DNA of 64,000 nt from Pseudomonas abietaniphila (GTDB lineage Bacteria; Pseudomonadota; Gammaproteobacteria; Pseudomonadales; Pseudomonadaceae): NCBI RefSeq assembly GCF_900100795.1, contig NZ_FNCO01000017.1, positions 62,001 to 126,000 on the forward strand, in the 5' to 3' direction. Both the position numbers and the translations under genes were made by a program. Shown piece after piece: positions 38,848 through 46,227 of the stretch (the stretch's first letter is position 1; each line of letters begins with the position of its first letter). Under the pieces are notes generated by a model. The model made no database searches. It saw only the letters and a program-made list of their open reading frames with translations, and was not told where the DNA came from.

Positions 38848-40340
38848 CCCGCGCCGAAAAGATCATCGCCTTTATCGAGCGCTACTGCGTCACCCCCGAG
38901 GGTGCGGATGTGGGCAAGCCCATGAAGCTGGCCGAGTTCCAATGCCAGTTCCTGCGAGACGTGTACGACAATCCAGCGGGCACACGGCGGGCCATCCTGA
39001 GCGTAGCGCGCAAGAATGGTAAGTCTGGTCTGATCGCTGGCCTGCTACTGGCGCACCTGGTCGGTCCCGAGGCCAAGCAGAATAGCCAGCTCGTATCCGG
39101 AGCCATGAGCCGCGACCAAGCCGCGCTGGTATTCAATCTGGCCAGCAAGATGGTTCAGCTGTCGCCGTCTCTGACCAAGATCGTCCGGATTGTGCCAAGC
39201 GGTAAACGTCTGCTGGGGCTGAACCTGAACACCGAGTTTCGCGCACTCGCTGCTGATGGCAAGACCGCACACGGCCTGTCGCCTGTCCTGGCCATCCTCG
39301 ACGAGATCGGCCAGATACGCGGGCCGCAATCTGACTTCGTCGACGCCATCACCACCAGCCAGGGTGCGCACGAAGCGCCGCTGCTGATCGCGATCAGTAC
39401 CCAGGCAGCCAACGACGCCGACCTGCTGAGCCAGTGGATCGACGACGCAAAGATCAGCAAAGACCCACGCATCGTGTGTCGGCTATACGCCGGCGCCGAG
39501 GGCTGCGGTCTGATGGACGAGGAAGCATGGAAGGCAGCCAACCCGGCACTGGGCCTGTTTCGTTCCGAGACGGATCTACGCGAACAGATGCAACAGGCGC
39601 AGCGGATGCCCAGCATGAGCAACACCGCCCGCAACCTGCTGCTGAACCAGCGTGTCAGTCTGGACAGCCCCTTCATCAGCCCAGACGTGTGGGCCTCCTG
39701 CGACGCCGAGTCTGAGCCTTTCGAGGGACCGGTATACGCCGGCCTCGATCTATCGGCCCGGACCGACCTCACTGCCCTAGTGCTGATCGGCAAAGCCGGG
39801 GGCGTGTGGCAGGTTCGCTCCTACTTCTGGACACCCGAGCAGGGAATATTCGAGAGATCAAAGAAAGACCGGGCACCGTATGACGTATGGGCGCGGCAAG
39901 GATTCATCAGGACCACGCCAGGCGCTACCGTTGACCTGGAAGCGGTAGCGCTTGATCTGGCCGAGATCCTGAGCGACTGCGACGTGGCTGCAATCGCCTA
40001 CGACCGCTGGCGTATCGACGTGCTCAAGAAAGAACTGGAGCGACTGGGCCTTGAGCTGCCTCTGGTGCCATACGGCCAAGGTTTTCGCGATATGGCTCCA
40101 GCCCTTGATGCTCTGGAAGCTGAGCTGCTGAACGGGCGAGTCGCCCACGGCGGCCACCCAGTCCTGACCCTGTGCGCAGCCAACGCTGTGGCAGTGAAAG
40201 ACCCCAGCGGAAACCGCAAGTTGGACAAGAGCCGCCGCACCGGGCGAATTGACGGCCTGCAGGCCATGGCGATGGCGTTCGGCGCGTCCCTGGTGGCCGA
40301 GGCACCTTTTGAGATCGACACCGAGGTATTTTTTGTATGA
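38844..40340 (+). CDS. terL: Large terminase subunit
   Basis: A 498-residue packaging motor. The ATPase has Walker A ARKNGKS (55-61), Walker B LAILDEI with D153-E154, and coupling motif LLIAISTQ. The RNase H-like nuclease has D302 in YAGLDLSARTDLTALV, a middle acid in AIAYDRWRID and the final acid in TGRIDGLQAMAMAFG. All needed residues are present. It is near the phage HK97/phi-105-like group (Terminase_1). It overlaps both neighbours by four bases. In the satellite it packages DNA into the element's own capsids. Confidence 0.95.
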   Translation: MTRAEKIIAFIERYCVTPEGADVGKPMKLAEFQCQFLRDVYDNPAGTRRAILSVARKNGKSGLIAGLLLAHLVGPEAKQNSQLVSGAMSRDQAALVFNLASKMVQLSPSLTKIVRIVPSGKRLLGLNLNTEFRALAADGKTAHGLSPVLAILDEIGQIRGPQSDFVDAITTSQGAHEAPLLIAISTQAANDADLLSQWIDDAKISKDPRIVCRLYAGAEGCGLMDEEAWKAANPALGLFRSETDLREQMQQAQRMPSMSNTARNLLLNQRVSLDSPFISPDVWASCDAESEPFEGPVYAGLDLSARTDLTALVLIGKAGGVWQVRSYFWTPEQGIFERSKKDRAPYDVWARQGFIRTTPGATVDLEAVALDLAEILSDCDVAAIAYDRWRIDVLKKELERLGLELPLVPYGQGFRDMAPALDALEAELLNGRVAHGGHPVLTLCAANAVAVKDPSGNRKLDKSRRTGRIDGLQAMAMAFGASLVAEAPFEIDTEVFFV

Positions 40341-40618
40341 CCACCGTGACCCTGGACGAAGCAAAGCTACATCTCCGTGTCGACCACGAAGCCGAGGACA
40401 ACTATCTCGAAGGGTTGATACTCGCAGCCGAAACGCACATCAGCACCTTCCTAGGCGATGACTGGCCCGAGCCTATGCCCGCCCCGGTAAAAGCTGCGGT
40501 ACTGCTGCTGGTTGGAGACCTGTACGAAAACCGCGAGCGCCAGGCAGATCGAGCTCTGAACGAAAACCGTACTTACTCATTGCTGCTGGCGCCCTATCGT
40601 TCCATGGCGGTGCTGTGA
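40337..40618 (+). CDS. Head-tail connector (gp6-like)
   Basis: A 93-residue protein of the HK97 gp6 / DUF3168-like connector group: TLDEAKLHLRVDHEAEDNYL, EGLILAAETHISTFLGDDW, then AAVLLLVGDLYENRERQA and YSLLLAPYRSM. It docks under the portal and makes the first ring of the neck. ATG 40337 overlaps the terL stop. This is one of two neck genes that let the satellite head accept a helper tail. Confidence 0.9.
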   Translation: MTTVTLDEAKLHLRVDHEAEDNYLEGLILAAETHISTFLGDDWPEPMPAPVKAAVLLLVGDLYENRERQADRALNENRTYSLLLAPYRSMAVL

Positions 40619-40938
40619 TGCAGATCGGAAAACTGCGTCACCCGATCGACATCCAGAAGCCTGAGTACACGCAAGACCCTGAGTCGGGCGAAATGTACGA
40701 GACGTGGGTGCGGGTTGCCCGAGAGTGGGCACGCGCTGAAGGGATCAGCGGCAAGGAGTTCGTAGCCGCTGCTGCTGAGCAAAGCTCGACGACCGTGCGG
40801 GTAACACTGCGATACCGGGAAGACCTGACCACCTCGATGCGATTCAAGCATGTAGGGAAGATCTACAACATCAAGGCAATTCTTCCCGACAACGATCACA
40901 AGTTGCTGGTGTGCATGTGTGAGGAAGGTTTGGCGTAG
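40618..40938 (+). CDS. Head closure / head-tail adaptor protein
   Basis: A 106-residue adaptor of the SPP1 gp16 / HK97 gp7 family: MQIGKLRHPIDIQKPEYTQD, MYETWVRVAREWARAEGISG, KEFVAAAAEQSSTTVRVTLR and YREDLTTSMRFKHVGKIYNI. It plugs the filled head and offers the tail-binding surface. ATG 40618 overlaps the previous stop by one base; GTG 40615 is also possible. It is the last gene of the element; after it come only a hairpin, a terminator and the tRNA, so the module ends exactly at the point where tail genes would start. Confidence 0.9.
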   Translation: MQIGKLRHPIDIQKPEYTQDPESGEMYETWVRVAREWARAEGISGKEFVAAAAEQSSTTVRVTLRYREDLTTSMRFKHVGKIYNIKAILPDNDHKLLVCMCEEGLA

Positions 40939-40974
40939 CGCGCCACGTTTTCGAATGCGCCGTTTCGTGGCGCG
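40939..40974. terminator. Strong hairpin after the head-closure gene
   Basis: CGCGCCACG (40939-40947) and CGTGGCGCG (40966-40974) are exact inverted copies directly after the stop codon. No T-tract follows, so it may protect mRNA or only slow transcription. Confidence 0.55.
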
Positions 40975-41116
40975 ATAGTTCCAACCGGGGCCAGTCCGGT
41001 CGCCATAGGCGTGTCACTGGTGAGGGATTAGTCGGCGAGTACCCTCTCATGCAATAACCCCGACAGTCTGCGCAGACCATGCCTTCGGGCGCTCCGGGCC
41101 TGGTGGCAGATACAAC

Positions 41117-41154
41117 AAGGCCCCGTCAGAGCGATTCTGCACGGGGCCTTTCTC
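41117..41154 (+). terminator. Rho-independent terminator at the right end of the satellite
   Basis: AAGGCCCCGT (41117-41126) pairs with ACGGGGCCTT (41141-41150), followed by TCTCTT. It isolates the packaging operon from the tRNA and chromosome. Confidence 0.8.
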
Positions 41155-41229
41155 TTGCCGCTTGCTGTCACGCTGCTGTCATACCAGAGCGATCTGTCAC
41201 GAATAAACTGCTGGAAGCCTTTATTTATA

Positions 41230-41306
41230 TGGTGTCCCAGGGCAGGTTCGAACTGCCAACCTTCCCCTTAGGAGGGGGATGCTCTATCCAATTGAGCTAC
41301 TGAGAC
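41230..41306 (-). tRNA. tRNA-Arg(CCT), integration site of the satellite
   Basis: A 77-base tRNA with acceptor GTCTCAG/CTGGGAC (one T-G), encoded CCA, D arm GCTC/GAGC, anticodon loop CTCCTAA giving anticodon CCT, and T stem GGCAG/CTGCC with loop TTCGAAC. Its 3' half is repeated at 29620-29666. The satellite supplied the 3' half of the present gene and restores a fully paired tRNA. It reads AGG codons. Confidence 0.95.
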
Positions 41307-41546
41307 ACTGTGCCGACGCTCTGAATGGCGCCAACGGGACGGCGTGCATGTTAACGGCAAGCCCTTGTTTTGTCATGTCGTCATTGTCTTTTTAGGGTGT
41401 AGTCCAGAACGCCCAACACCGGCGCCTCAAGGGCATCATGCAAATTGCAATGCCACAAAGTGACATCATTGCAAACTGCAACCTGCCTACCATCCAATCA
41501 ATCGATAAGCATTTGATTTTATTGACATTTATTATGAATAAACGCT

Positions 41547-41562
41547 TGGCATGCAGACTGCA
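41547..41562 (+). promoter_or_regulatory. Sigma54 (RpoN) promoter
   Basis: TGGCATG-CAGA-CTGCA matches the sigma54 consensus TGGCACG-N4-TTGCA at all but two positions and has GG (41548-41549) and GC (41560-41561) exactly 10 bases apart. It is about 60 bases before the small membrane protein gene. The AT-rich sequence upstream (TTATTGACATTTATTATGAA) could help IHF binding. Confidence 0.65.
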
Positions 41563-41619
41563 TTATCCCTTTCTGTGCAATCCCCTTCACAACCCGAATT
41601 CCAAGCGAAGGTAATCGAG

Positions 41620-41871
41620 ATGAACATGACTCTCTCTCTGTTGAACGCAGCGGCTCTCGTCGCTCTGGTGGCTTTCCACTTCCAGGACGATGGCAGCAAG
41701 GCAGGCAACGCTGCCAACACAGAAAGCGTGGCTGTTCAGGCTCAACCGCATTACCTCATGAAACAGGCGCCTCGCTTCGTCGCACAACCGGCACACCGCT
41801 CAGATGCGATGCTGGCCAATGACACTGACGAAGCGATCCCTGTGGATCGCTCCGAACGCTGGGTGTTTTGA
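41620..41871 (+). CDS. Small membrane or exported protein, unknown
   Basis: An 83-residue protein starting MNMTLSLLNAAALVALVAFH, one hydrophobic helix, then a polar tail with many Ala, Gln and charged residues (KQAPRFVAQPAHRSD, DTDEAIPVDRSERWVF). The helix could be a signal anchor. GAAGG eight bases before ATG 41620 fixes the start. No family recognised. A sigma54 promoter lies directly upstream, which suggests control by nitrogen, flagellar or envelope signals. The next gene, 50 bases downstream, is another small membrane protein. Confidence 0.7.
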   Translation: MNMTLSLLNAAALVALVAFHFQDDGSKAGNAANTESVAVQAQPHYLMKQAPRFVAQPAHRSDAMLANDTDEAIPVDRSERWVF

Positions 41872-41923
41872 CGCTGAATGTGAAATCGGGCTTGCCAATC
41901 AGTCTTTCGTTTAGAGAACCGCC

Positions 41924-42121
41924 ATGTCAAAAGCAGCACTGTCCTTTCTGATCCTGGCCATCATGGCGGTTGCCATTGACCAGTTGCTTCCACCGTCGAT
42001 GGACACGCTGAGCACCGCTGCCAAGACGGCAGCTGGCGTATTCGCCAGCCTTTTCGTGGCGGCTCTGTTCGTCGGTCGCCGAATCAAGTTTGATCCAGTG
42101 CTGCGTCAAGCCAAACCCTGA
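41924..42121 (+). CDS. PA3371-family small inner-membrane protein
   Basis: A 65-residue protein with two helices (ALSFLILAIMAVAIDQLL and TAAGVFASLFVAALFVG) and a basic end GRRIKFDPVLRQAKP facing the cytoplasm. This matches the Pseudomonas PA3371 family, conserved but of unknown function. It follows the sigma54-driven small gene on the same strand and may be co-transcribed. The Arg-rich GRRIKFDP end is the conserved signature. Confidence 0.8.
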   Translation: MSKAALSFLILAIMAVAIDQLLPPSMDTLSTAAKTAAGVFASLFVAALFVGRRIKFDPVLRQAKP

Positions 42122-42474
42122 GTCTCATACCTGATGGCGTGATCGGCATTTCGAGCGCCATTCGATCCGGTTCTGACACTCGCGCCGCCGAGCTGTCCAC
42201 TTCTTTGACAGACCCTTCGTCTCTTTCTTGGCACCTTTCTCGTATTTTTCCTCAGACACCTCTACGCTGAAGACAGATAGCCACCATGGCGCAAACCCGC
42301 GTACCCGGCGGCTGTCGATCAGATGGACGGTGATCGGGAACTTTGCAAACCAGAACGCATTTCTGATAATTGGTGCTGGCTAAACGCCTTTATCTAGTTC
42401 AATATTTGTCACAGATTTGACGCCAAGGTTCCGGCGGACTGATGCATGATGACGGACCTTTATGTTGGACGGTT
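42122..42474. other. Intergenic region upstream of the amrZ promoter
   Basis: About 350 bases with no convincing gene, repeat or RNA. The right end is AT-richer and leads into the AlgU promoter. Confidence 0.5.
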
Positions 42475-42501
42475 GAACATTTCGCCAAAATGACAGTCAG
42501 A
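42475..42501 (+). promoter_or_regulatory. AlgU (sigma22/RpoE-like) promoter of amrZ
   Basis: GAACAT (42475-42480), a 16-base spacer and TCAGA (42497-42501) fit the AlgU consensus GAACTT-N16/17-TCTGA at nine of eleven positions. The predicted start is about 57 bases before the amrZ ATG. In P. aeruginosa the amrZ (algZ) gene is known to depend on AlgU (AlgT), so this matches established control. Confidence 0.75.
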
Positions 42502-42564
42502 CCATGACATCAAGCGGCCTGATGCACGAACCGCCTCCCCCTTTGAACTAAATCGGTTAAATAT

Positions 42565-42891
42565 ATGAGCCCTATGAAACAGGCCCCTTATTCCAGTCGC
42601 ACAGCTGACAAGTTCGTTGTCCGTCTCCCGGAAGGCATGCGTGAGCGGATCGCTGATGTCGCCAAGAATCATCACCGGAGCATGAACTCTGAAATCATTG
42701 CCCGCCTCGAGCAAAGCTTGATTCAGGAAGGCAACTTGGGAGACGAGCCAAGCCTGCGTCTGGACAGCCCTGAGCTGTCACTGCACGAGCGTGAATTGCT
42801 GCAGCGCTTCCGCCAGCTCGCTCATCGCCAGCAGAACGCTCTCGTGTCCCTGATCGCACACGACACCAAGATGACGAACGACGACGAATAA
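42565..42891 (+). CDS. amrZ: AmrZ, ribbon-helix-helix regulator of alginate, motility and biofilm
   Basis: A 108-residue Arc-type ribbon-helix-helix protein. The flexible N-terminus MSPMKQAPYSS is followed by the DNA-binding strand DKFVVRLPEGMRERIADVAK, the helices HHRSMNSEIIARLEQSL and the C-terminal tetramer domain SPELSLHERELLQRFRQLAH. These match P. aeruginosa AmrZ almost throughout. AmrZ represses flagellar genes and its own gene and controls exopolysaccharide operons. That may matter for the GT2 operon at 12140-18382, although the link is speculative. It has a single-gene transcript with its own AlgU promoter and terminator. Confidence 0.95.
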   Translation: MSPMKQAPYSSRTADKFVVRLPEGMRERIADVAKNHHRSMNSEIIARLEQSLIQEGNLGDEPSLRLDSPELSLHERELLQRFRQLAHRQQNALVSLIAHDTKMTNDDE

Positions 42892-42912
42892 GTCGGCGCA
42901 TCTCAGAGACTC

Positions 42913-42939
42913 AAAAGCCAGCCTCTCGCTGGCTTTTTT
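42913..42939 (+). terminator. Rho-independent terminator of amrZ
   Basis: AGCCAGC (42916-42922), loop CTCTC, GCTGGCT (42928-42934), then a run of T. Confidence 0.9.
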
Positions 42940-42975
42940 GTGCCTGTGATTTTGGACTTTCATGATTGCCGGGCA

Positions 42976-42998
42976 CAAAAAACCGCCACAAGGGCGGT
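42976..42998 (-). terminator. Rho-independent terminator of mgtE
   Basis: ACCGCC (42982-42987) pairs with GGCGGT (42993-42998); read on the minus strand the stem is followed by six T residues. Confidence 0.85.
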
Positions 42999-43020
42999 AT
43001 TTGTGGGTGCTTTTATATGG

Positions 43021-44463
43021 CTAGAGCAAGAACAGGGTCGCCAGACCGAGGAAGATGAAGAACCCTCCACTGTCCGTCATGGCCGTGATCATAACACTGG
43101 CGCCCATGGCAGGATCGCGGCCGAACCGCGCCAAGGTCATCGGAATCAATACACCCATGAAGGCGGCGAGCAGCAGGTTAAGCGTCATCGCAGCCGTCAT
43201 GACCACGCCCAGCGACCAGCTGTGATAAAGCAGGTAAGCCACGACGCCAATCACCCCACCCCACACAAGACCGTTAACCAGCGCAACGCCCAGCTCCTTG
43301 CGCATCAGTCGTGAAGTGTTGCCGGTACTGACCTGATCCAGCGCCATGGCGCGGACGATCATGGTGATGGTCTGGTTGCCGGAGTTACCACCAATGCCGG
43401 CAACGATCGGCATCAAGGCGGCCAGTGCCACCAGTTTCTCGATGGAGCCTTCGAACAGGCCGATGACTCGCGAGGCTAAAAAGGCAGTGATGAGGTTGAC
43501 TGCCAGCCATGACCAACGGTTGCGCAACGAGCGCCACACTGATGCGAAGATGTCTTCCTCTTCACGCAGACCGGCCATGTTGAGGACTTCGGTTTCACTT
43601 TCTTCGCGGATCAGGTCAACCATTTCGTCGATGGTCAGACGTCCAATCAATTTGCCGTTCTTGTCCACTACCGGCGAGGAAATAAGGTCGTAACGCTCGA
43701 ACGCCTGGGCCGCTTCATAGGCATCGCCGTCCGGGTGGAAACTCACCGGATCGCTGGCCATGACCTCCGACACCTGCTTTTCAGGGTCGTTGACCAACAG
43801 ACGCTTGATGGGCAATACGCCCTTGAGCACGCCGTCAGAGTCGACCACGAACAATTTGTCCGTGTGGCCCGGCAGCTCCTTGAGACGGCGCAGGTAACGC
43901 AGCACCACCTCAAGACTGACGTCTTCGCGGATGGTGACCATCTCGAAGTCCATCAGCGCGCCGACCTGGTCTTCGTCGTAAGACAGCGCCGAACGCACGC
44001 GCTCGCGTTGCTGGCTGTCCAGCGCTTCCATCAACTCATGGACGACGTCACGTGGCAGCTCAGGTGCAAGGTCGGCGAGCTCGTCGGCGTCCATTTCCTT
44101 GGCGGCCGCCAGCAACTCGTGATCGTCCATGTCGGCAATCAGCGTTTCACGAACGGAGTCGGATACTTCGAGGAGAATGTCGCCGTCGCGCTCGGCCTTG
44201 ACCAGTTGCCAGACCGTCAGACGGTCTTCGACCGGCAGCGCTTCAAGGATGTAGGCAACGTCGGCGGAGTGCAGATCATCGAGCTTGCGTTGCAGCTCGA
44301 CCAGATTCTGCCGGTGAACCAGGTTTTCAACACGGTCTTGGTGCAGGCCTTCCTGGCGATGAGTCAGGTCTTCGACGACACGCTGACGTTGCAACAGGTC
44401 GACAACCTGCGCAAGGCGGTCCTGAAGGCTTTCCTGCGTCTTTTTTACTTCGATTTCGGTCAT
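43021..44463 (-). CDS. mgtE: MgtE magnesium transporter
   Basis: A 480-residue MgtE channel for Mg2+ (and Co2+). Layout: N-terminal helical Mg-sensing domain (about 20-150, acidic; RDVVHELMEALDSQQRERV), two CBS domains (about 155-275; VMASDPVSFHPDGDAYEAAQ, SSPVVDKNGKLIGRLTIDEM), a plug helix and five transmembrane helices from about 310. The pore motif PIVAGIGGNSGNQT is intact, and the C-terminus has MITAMTDSGGFFIFLG. GGAG seven bases before ATG 44463 supports this start; an open frame 10 codons longer has no site. Mg2+ bound to the sensor domain closes the channel. Confidence 0.94.
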   Translation of the reverse strand: MTEIEVKKTQESLQDRLAQVVDLLQRQRVVEDLTHRQEGLHQDRVENLVHRQNLVELQRKLDDLHSADVAYILEALPVEDRLTVWQLVKAERDGDILLEVSDSVRETLIADMDDHELLAAAKEMDADELADLAPELPRDVVHELMEALDSQQRERVRSALSYDEDQVGALMDFEMVTIREDVSLEVVLRYLRRLKELPGHTDKLFVVDSDGVLKGVLPIKRLLVNDPEKQVSEVMASDPVSFHPDGDAYEAAQAFERYDLISSPVVDKNGKLIGRLTIDEMVDLIREESETEVLNMAGLREEEDIFASVWRSLRNRWSWLAVNLITAFLASRVIGLFEGSIEKLVALAALMPIVAGIGGNSGNQTITMIVRAMALDQVSTGNTSRLMRKELGVALVNGLVWGGVIGVVAYLLYHSWSLGVVMTAAMTLNLLLAAFMGVLIPMTLARFGRDPAMGASVMITAMTDSGGFFIFLGLATLFLL

Positions 44464-44784
44464 AGGCGAACTCCACTCCCAGCAGTGGACCACGCCGGAA
44501 GATCAATCAGTCGATTCTTGATTGGTAAAGCTTAAGGCTGAGTTGCTACTGGGTAAGTCCATGGAGGTATTCCACAAGCCCCGGCGGGGCTGACGGGCGC
44601 AATCATACACCGCTTGCCGGGCCTTCATGTTAAAAATTCAACGCGGAACAATCGGTTGCAACACAATGTTAACTATTGTCCGAGTCGTTATTGCTACGAC
44701 GTCACATCCGGAGAGGAAAACACGCTCGCCTCAAAAATTTCACATGGCTAGTCTGCCCTGACACCTGTCACGGAGGACGCTGTC
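44464..44784. other. Divergent intergenic region mgtE / exported protein
   Basis: About 320 bases. It holds an AGCCCC-GGC-GGGGCT hairpin at about 44578-44592, 115 bases upstream of mgtE, which could be a leader structure. No gene is seen. Confidence 0.45.
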
Positions 44785-45264
44785 ATGCTGTTGGACACCC
44801 GCAAACCAGTTTTTGCTGCCCTGCTCTTTTTCCCCGTTCTGGCCACTGCAGCCACAGTGCATCGTTGCGAGGACGCGAATGGAAAGATCACTTTCACCAC
44901 CCTTGCCTGCCCGGCAGGCCACGAGCTGAAACTGCAGAACGCACACAATCCCCCGCCGGGCAGCGTGTTAACCCCCAGCGCCCCTTCAGAAACCAAGACC
45001 CGAAAGAGAAGCGAAGAACTGGTCATCGTAGGTCAGCGCGACGACGGCTGTGGAAACGTGCTGAGCGCCGAACAACGGCGGAGGGCGATCATCAATCAGC
45101 AGACACCCACGGGCATGACAAAACGTGACGTCGAAAGCCTGCTGGGCAAGCCGGACAAGATTGTCGGGCGCAACGCCGAGCTTCGGTACGTGTACGAGGA
45201 GAAGAAAGGGAAAAGCCGGCAGGTAACGTTCGACGAAAACGGCTGCGTAAAAGGCAAACGCTAG
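44785..45264 (+). CDS. Exported DUF4124-like protein with SmpA/OmlA-like C-terminus
   Basis: A 159-residue secreted protein: signal peptide KPVFAALLFFPVLATAA, then a DUF4124-type start (ATVHRCEDANGKITFTTLAC, two Cys), a flexible Pro/Ser/Lys linker, and a C-terminal half TGMTKRDVESLLGKPDKIVG with YVYEEKKGKSRQVTFDENGC. The latter pattern is like BamE/SmpA-type small beta domains (GMTxxxVxxLLGxP). It probably resides in the periplasm with disulfide bonds. CGGAGGA before ATG 44785 is a strong start. Function unknown. Confidence 0.8.
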   Translation: MLLDTRKPVFAALLFFPVLATAATVHRCEDANGKITFTTLACPAGHELKLQNAHNPPPGSVLTPSAPSETKTRKRSEELVIVGQRDDGCGNVLSAEQRRRAIINQQTPTGMTKRDVESLLGKPDKIVGRNAELRYVYEEKKGKSRQVTFDENGCVKGKR

Positions 45265-45271
45265 AAAAGCA

Positions 45272-45299
45272 AAAAGCCCGCATTTGCATGCGGGCTTTT
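45272..45299. terminator. Bidirectional Rho-independent terminator
   Basis: AAAAGCCCGCAT (45272-45283) and ATGCGGGCTTTT (45288-45299) form a 12-base stem with A and T tracts on both sides, so it can stop both the exported-protein transcript and read-through of the tRNA cluster. Confidence 0.9.
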
Positions 45300-45306
45300 C
45301 GTTTTA

Positions 45307-45383
45307 TGGTGCACTCGACAGGATTCGAACCTGTGACCGCTCGGTTCGTAGCCGAGTACTCTATCCAGCTGAGCTACGAGTGC
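45307..45383 (-). tRNA. tRNA-Arg(ACG), copy 1
   Basis: 77 bases with encoded CCA; acceptor GCACTCG/CGAGTGC, anticodon loop CTACGAA giving anticodon ACG (read as ICG), T loop TTCGAAT. Identical to the copy at 45519-45595. Confidence 0.97.
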
Positions 45384-45518
45384 AGGTGGCGCTTGATAAA
45401 CCAGATCACCTCTGGTTAATGCGTTTTACTTCCAGAAGTGAGTGGTACTTCCGAAGACCTGTTAAAGCCAGGCTCTTTCTTAAAGCAGTTGTTCGTATTA
45501 CTACCAACAACGCTTAAA

Positions 45519-45595
45519 TGGTGCACTCGACAGGATTCGAACCTGTGACCGCTCGGTTCGTAGCCGAGTACTCTATCCAGCTGAGCTACGAGTGC
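45519..45595 (-). tRNA. tRNA-Arg(ACG), copy 2
   Basis: Identical in all 77 bases to the gene at 45307-45383, 135 bases upstream of it in transcription order. The spacer between them has no gene. The two are probably processed from one transcript that also holds tRNA-Ser. Confidence 0.97.
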
Positions 45596-45702
45596 ATTTG
45601 TTGCCGCGCATTATAGGCCGTTAAATCTTTTGGTCAAGAACTTTTTCCAGTAAATTCAACAACTTACCGATCAAGCCAGATTACAACGTACTACGCAAAT
45701 AA

Positions 45703-45793
45703 TGGCGGAGAACGGGGGATTCGAACCCCCGACACCCTTTTGAGGTGTACTCCCTTAGCAGGGGAGCGCCTTCGGCCACTCGGCCAGCTCTCC
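45703..45793 (-). tRNA. tRNA-Ser(GCT)
   Basis: 91 bases with a long variable arm; acceptor GGAGAGC-type with CCA encoded, anticodon loop TGCTAAG giving anticodon GCT, T loop TTCGAAT. It lies between rsmA and the two tRNA-Arg genes, the common Pseudomonas order. Confidence 0.97.
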
Positions 45794-45855
45794 GCAACAC
45801 GGGGCGTATAATAACCACCCTTTTCCCCGTTTGCAAACCAAAAATTCAATAAAAA

Positions 45856-46044
45856 TTAATGGCTTGGTTCCTGGTCCTTCTCTTTCTTGATGCGCAGGTA
45901 AATCTCTTCACGGTGAACAGCCACTTCCTTGGGTGCGTTGACCCCAATCCGGACTTGATTACCTTTAACGCCGAGCACGGTCACGGTGATTTCACCGTCA
46001 CCAATAATCAGGCTCTCCGCGCACCGGCGGGTCAAAATCAGCAT
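45856..46044 (-). CDS. rsmA: RsmA/CsrA post-transcriptional regulator
   Basis: A 62-residue CsrA-family RNA-binding protein: MLILTRRCAESLIIGDGEIT, VTVLGVKGNQVRIGVNAPKE, VAVHREEIYLRI. The key RNA-contact residues L4, R6, R7 and R44 (VHREEI) are present. It binds GGA motifs in leaders and blocks translation; small RNAs of the RsmY/Z class remove it. GGAG before ATG 46044 fixes the start. It lies downstream of lysC on the same strand and before tRNA-Ser, as in other pseudomonads. Long leaders in this window (mqo, the glycan operon) could be targets. Confidence 0.97.
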   Translation of the reverse strand: MLILTRRCAESLIIGDGEITVTVLGVKGNQVRIGVNAPKEVAVHREEIYLRIKKEKDQEPSH

Positions 46045-46189
46045 ACCTATCTCCTCAACCTGCATTCAGGGACAACAGTCTGCACAACCAAAAAGGCGTT
46101 GGCCCCCACCAGCATCGGCAGCAGGTCTACGCCTTGAGTATTGACTAGCGCTGGAAAAAAAACAGTTTTCTCGCGCACATCAGAAACAC

Positions 46190-46213
46190 AAAAGGCGCGG
46201 TAGCCACCGCGCC
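46190..46213 (-). terminator. Rho-independent terminator of lysC
   Basis: GGCGCGGT (46194-46201) pairs with ACCGCGCC (46206-46213); on the minus strand TTTTGTGTTT follows. rsmA therefore needs its own promoter or read-through. Confidence 0.85.
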
Positions 46214-46227
46214 CTTTGTTCAATGCC

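Larger units (their letters stand above)
29647..41276. mobile_element. 11.6-kb capsid-forming PICI-like satellite integrated in tRNA-Arg(CCT)
   Basis: The element is bounded by direct repeats of the tRNA-Arg(CCT) 3' half (29647-29666 and 41257-41276). Gene order is integrase, divergent RHH-type regulator, AlpA-like activator, five or six coupled small genes, winged-helix replication-like protein with iterons, hairpin-rich gap, major capsid, lambda gpI-like protein, prohead protease, portal, HNH, TerS, TerL, connector, head closure. There are no tail tube, tape measure, baseplate, fibre, holin or endolysin genes. A complete phage of this type needs over 30 kb. The size and head-only content match capsid-forming phage-inducible chromosomal islands, which build and fill their own capsids and use helper tails. 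A cryptic prophage remnant is the alternative, but every head gene is intact and the boundaries are sharp. Confidence 0.85.

Noticed and set aside
29647..41276. Ordinary cryptic prophage
   Set aside because: Head genes are all intact, boundaries are exact tRNA repeats, and nothing is left of tail or lysis modules except one complete gpI-like gene inside the head operon; a decaying prophage would rarely look so neat.
44578..44592. Magnesium riboswitch (M-box) upstream of mgtE
   Set aside because: Only a simple GC hairpin is visible; none of the M-box conserved blocks are present.
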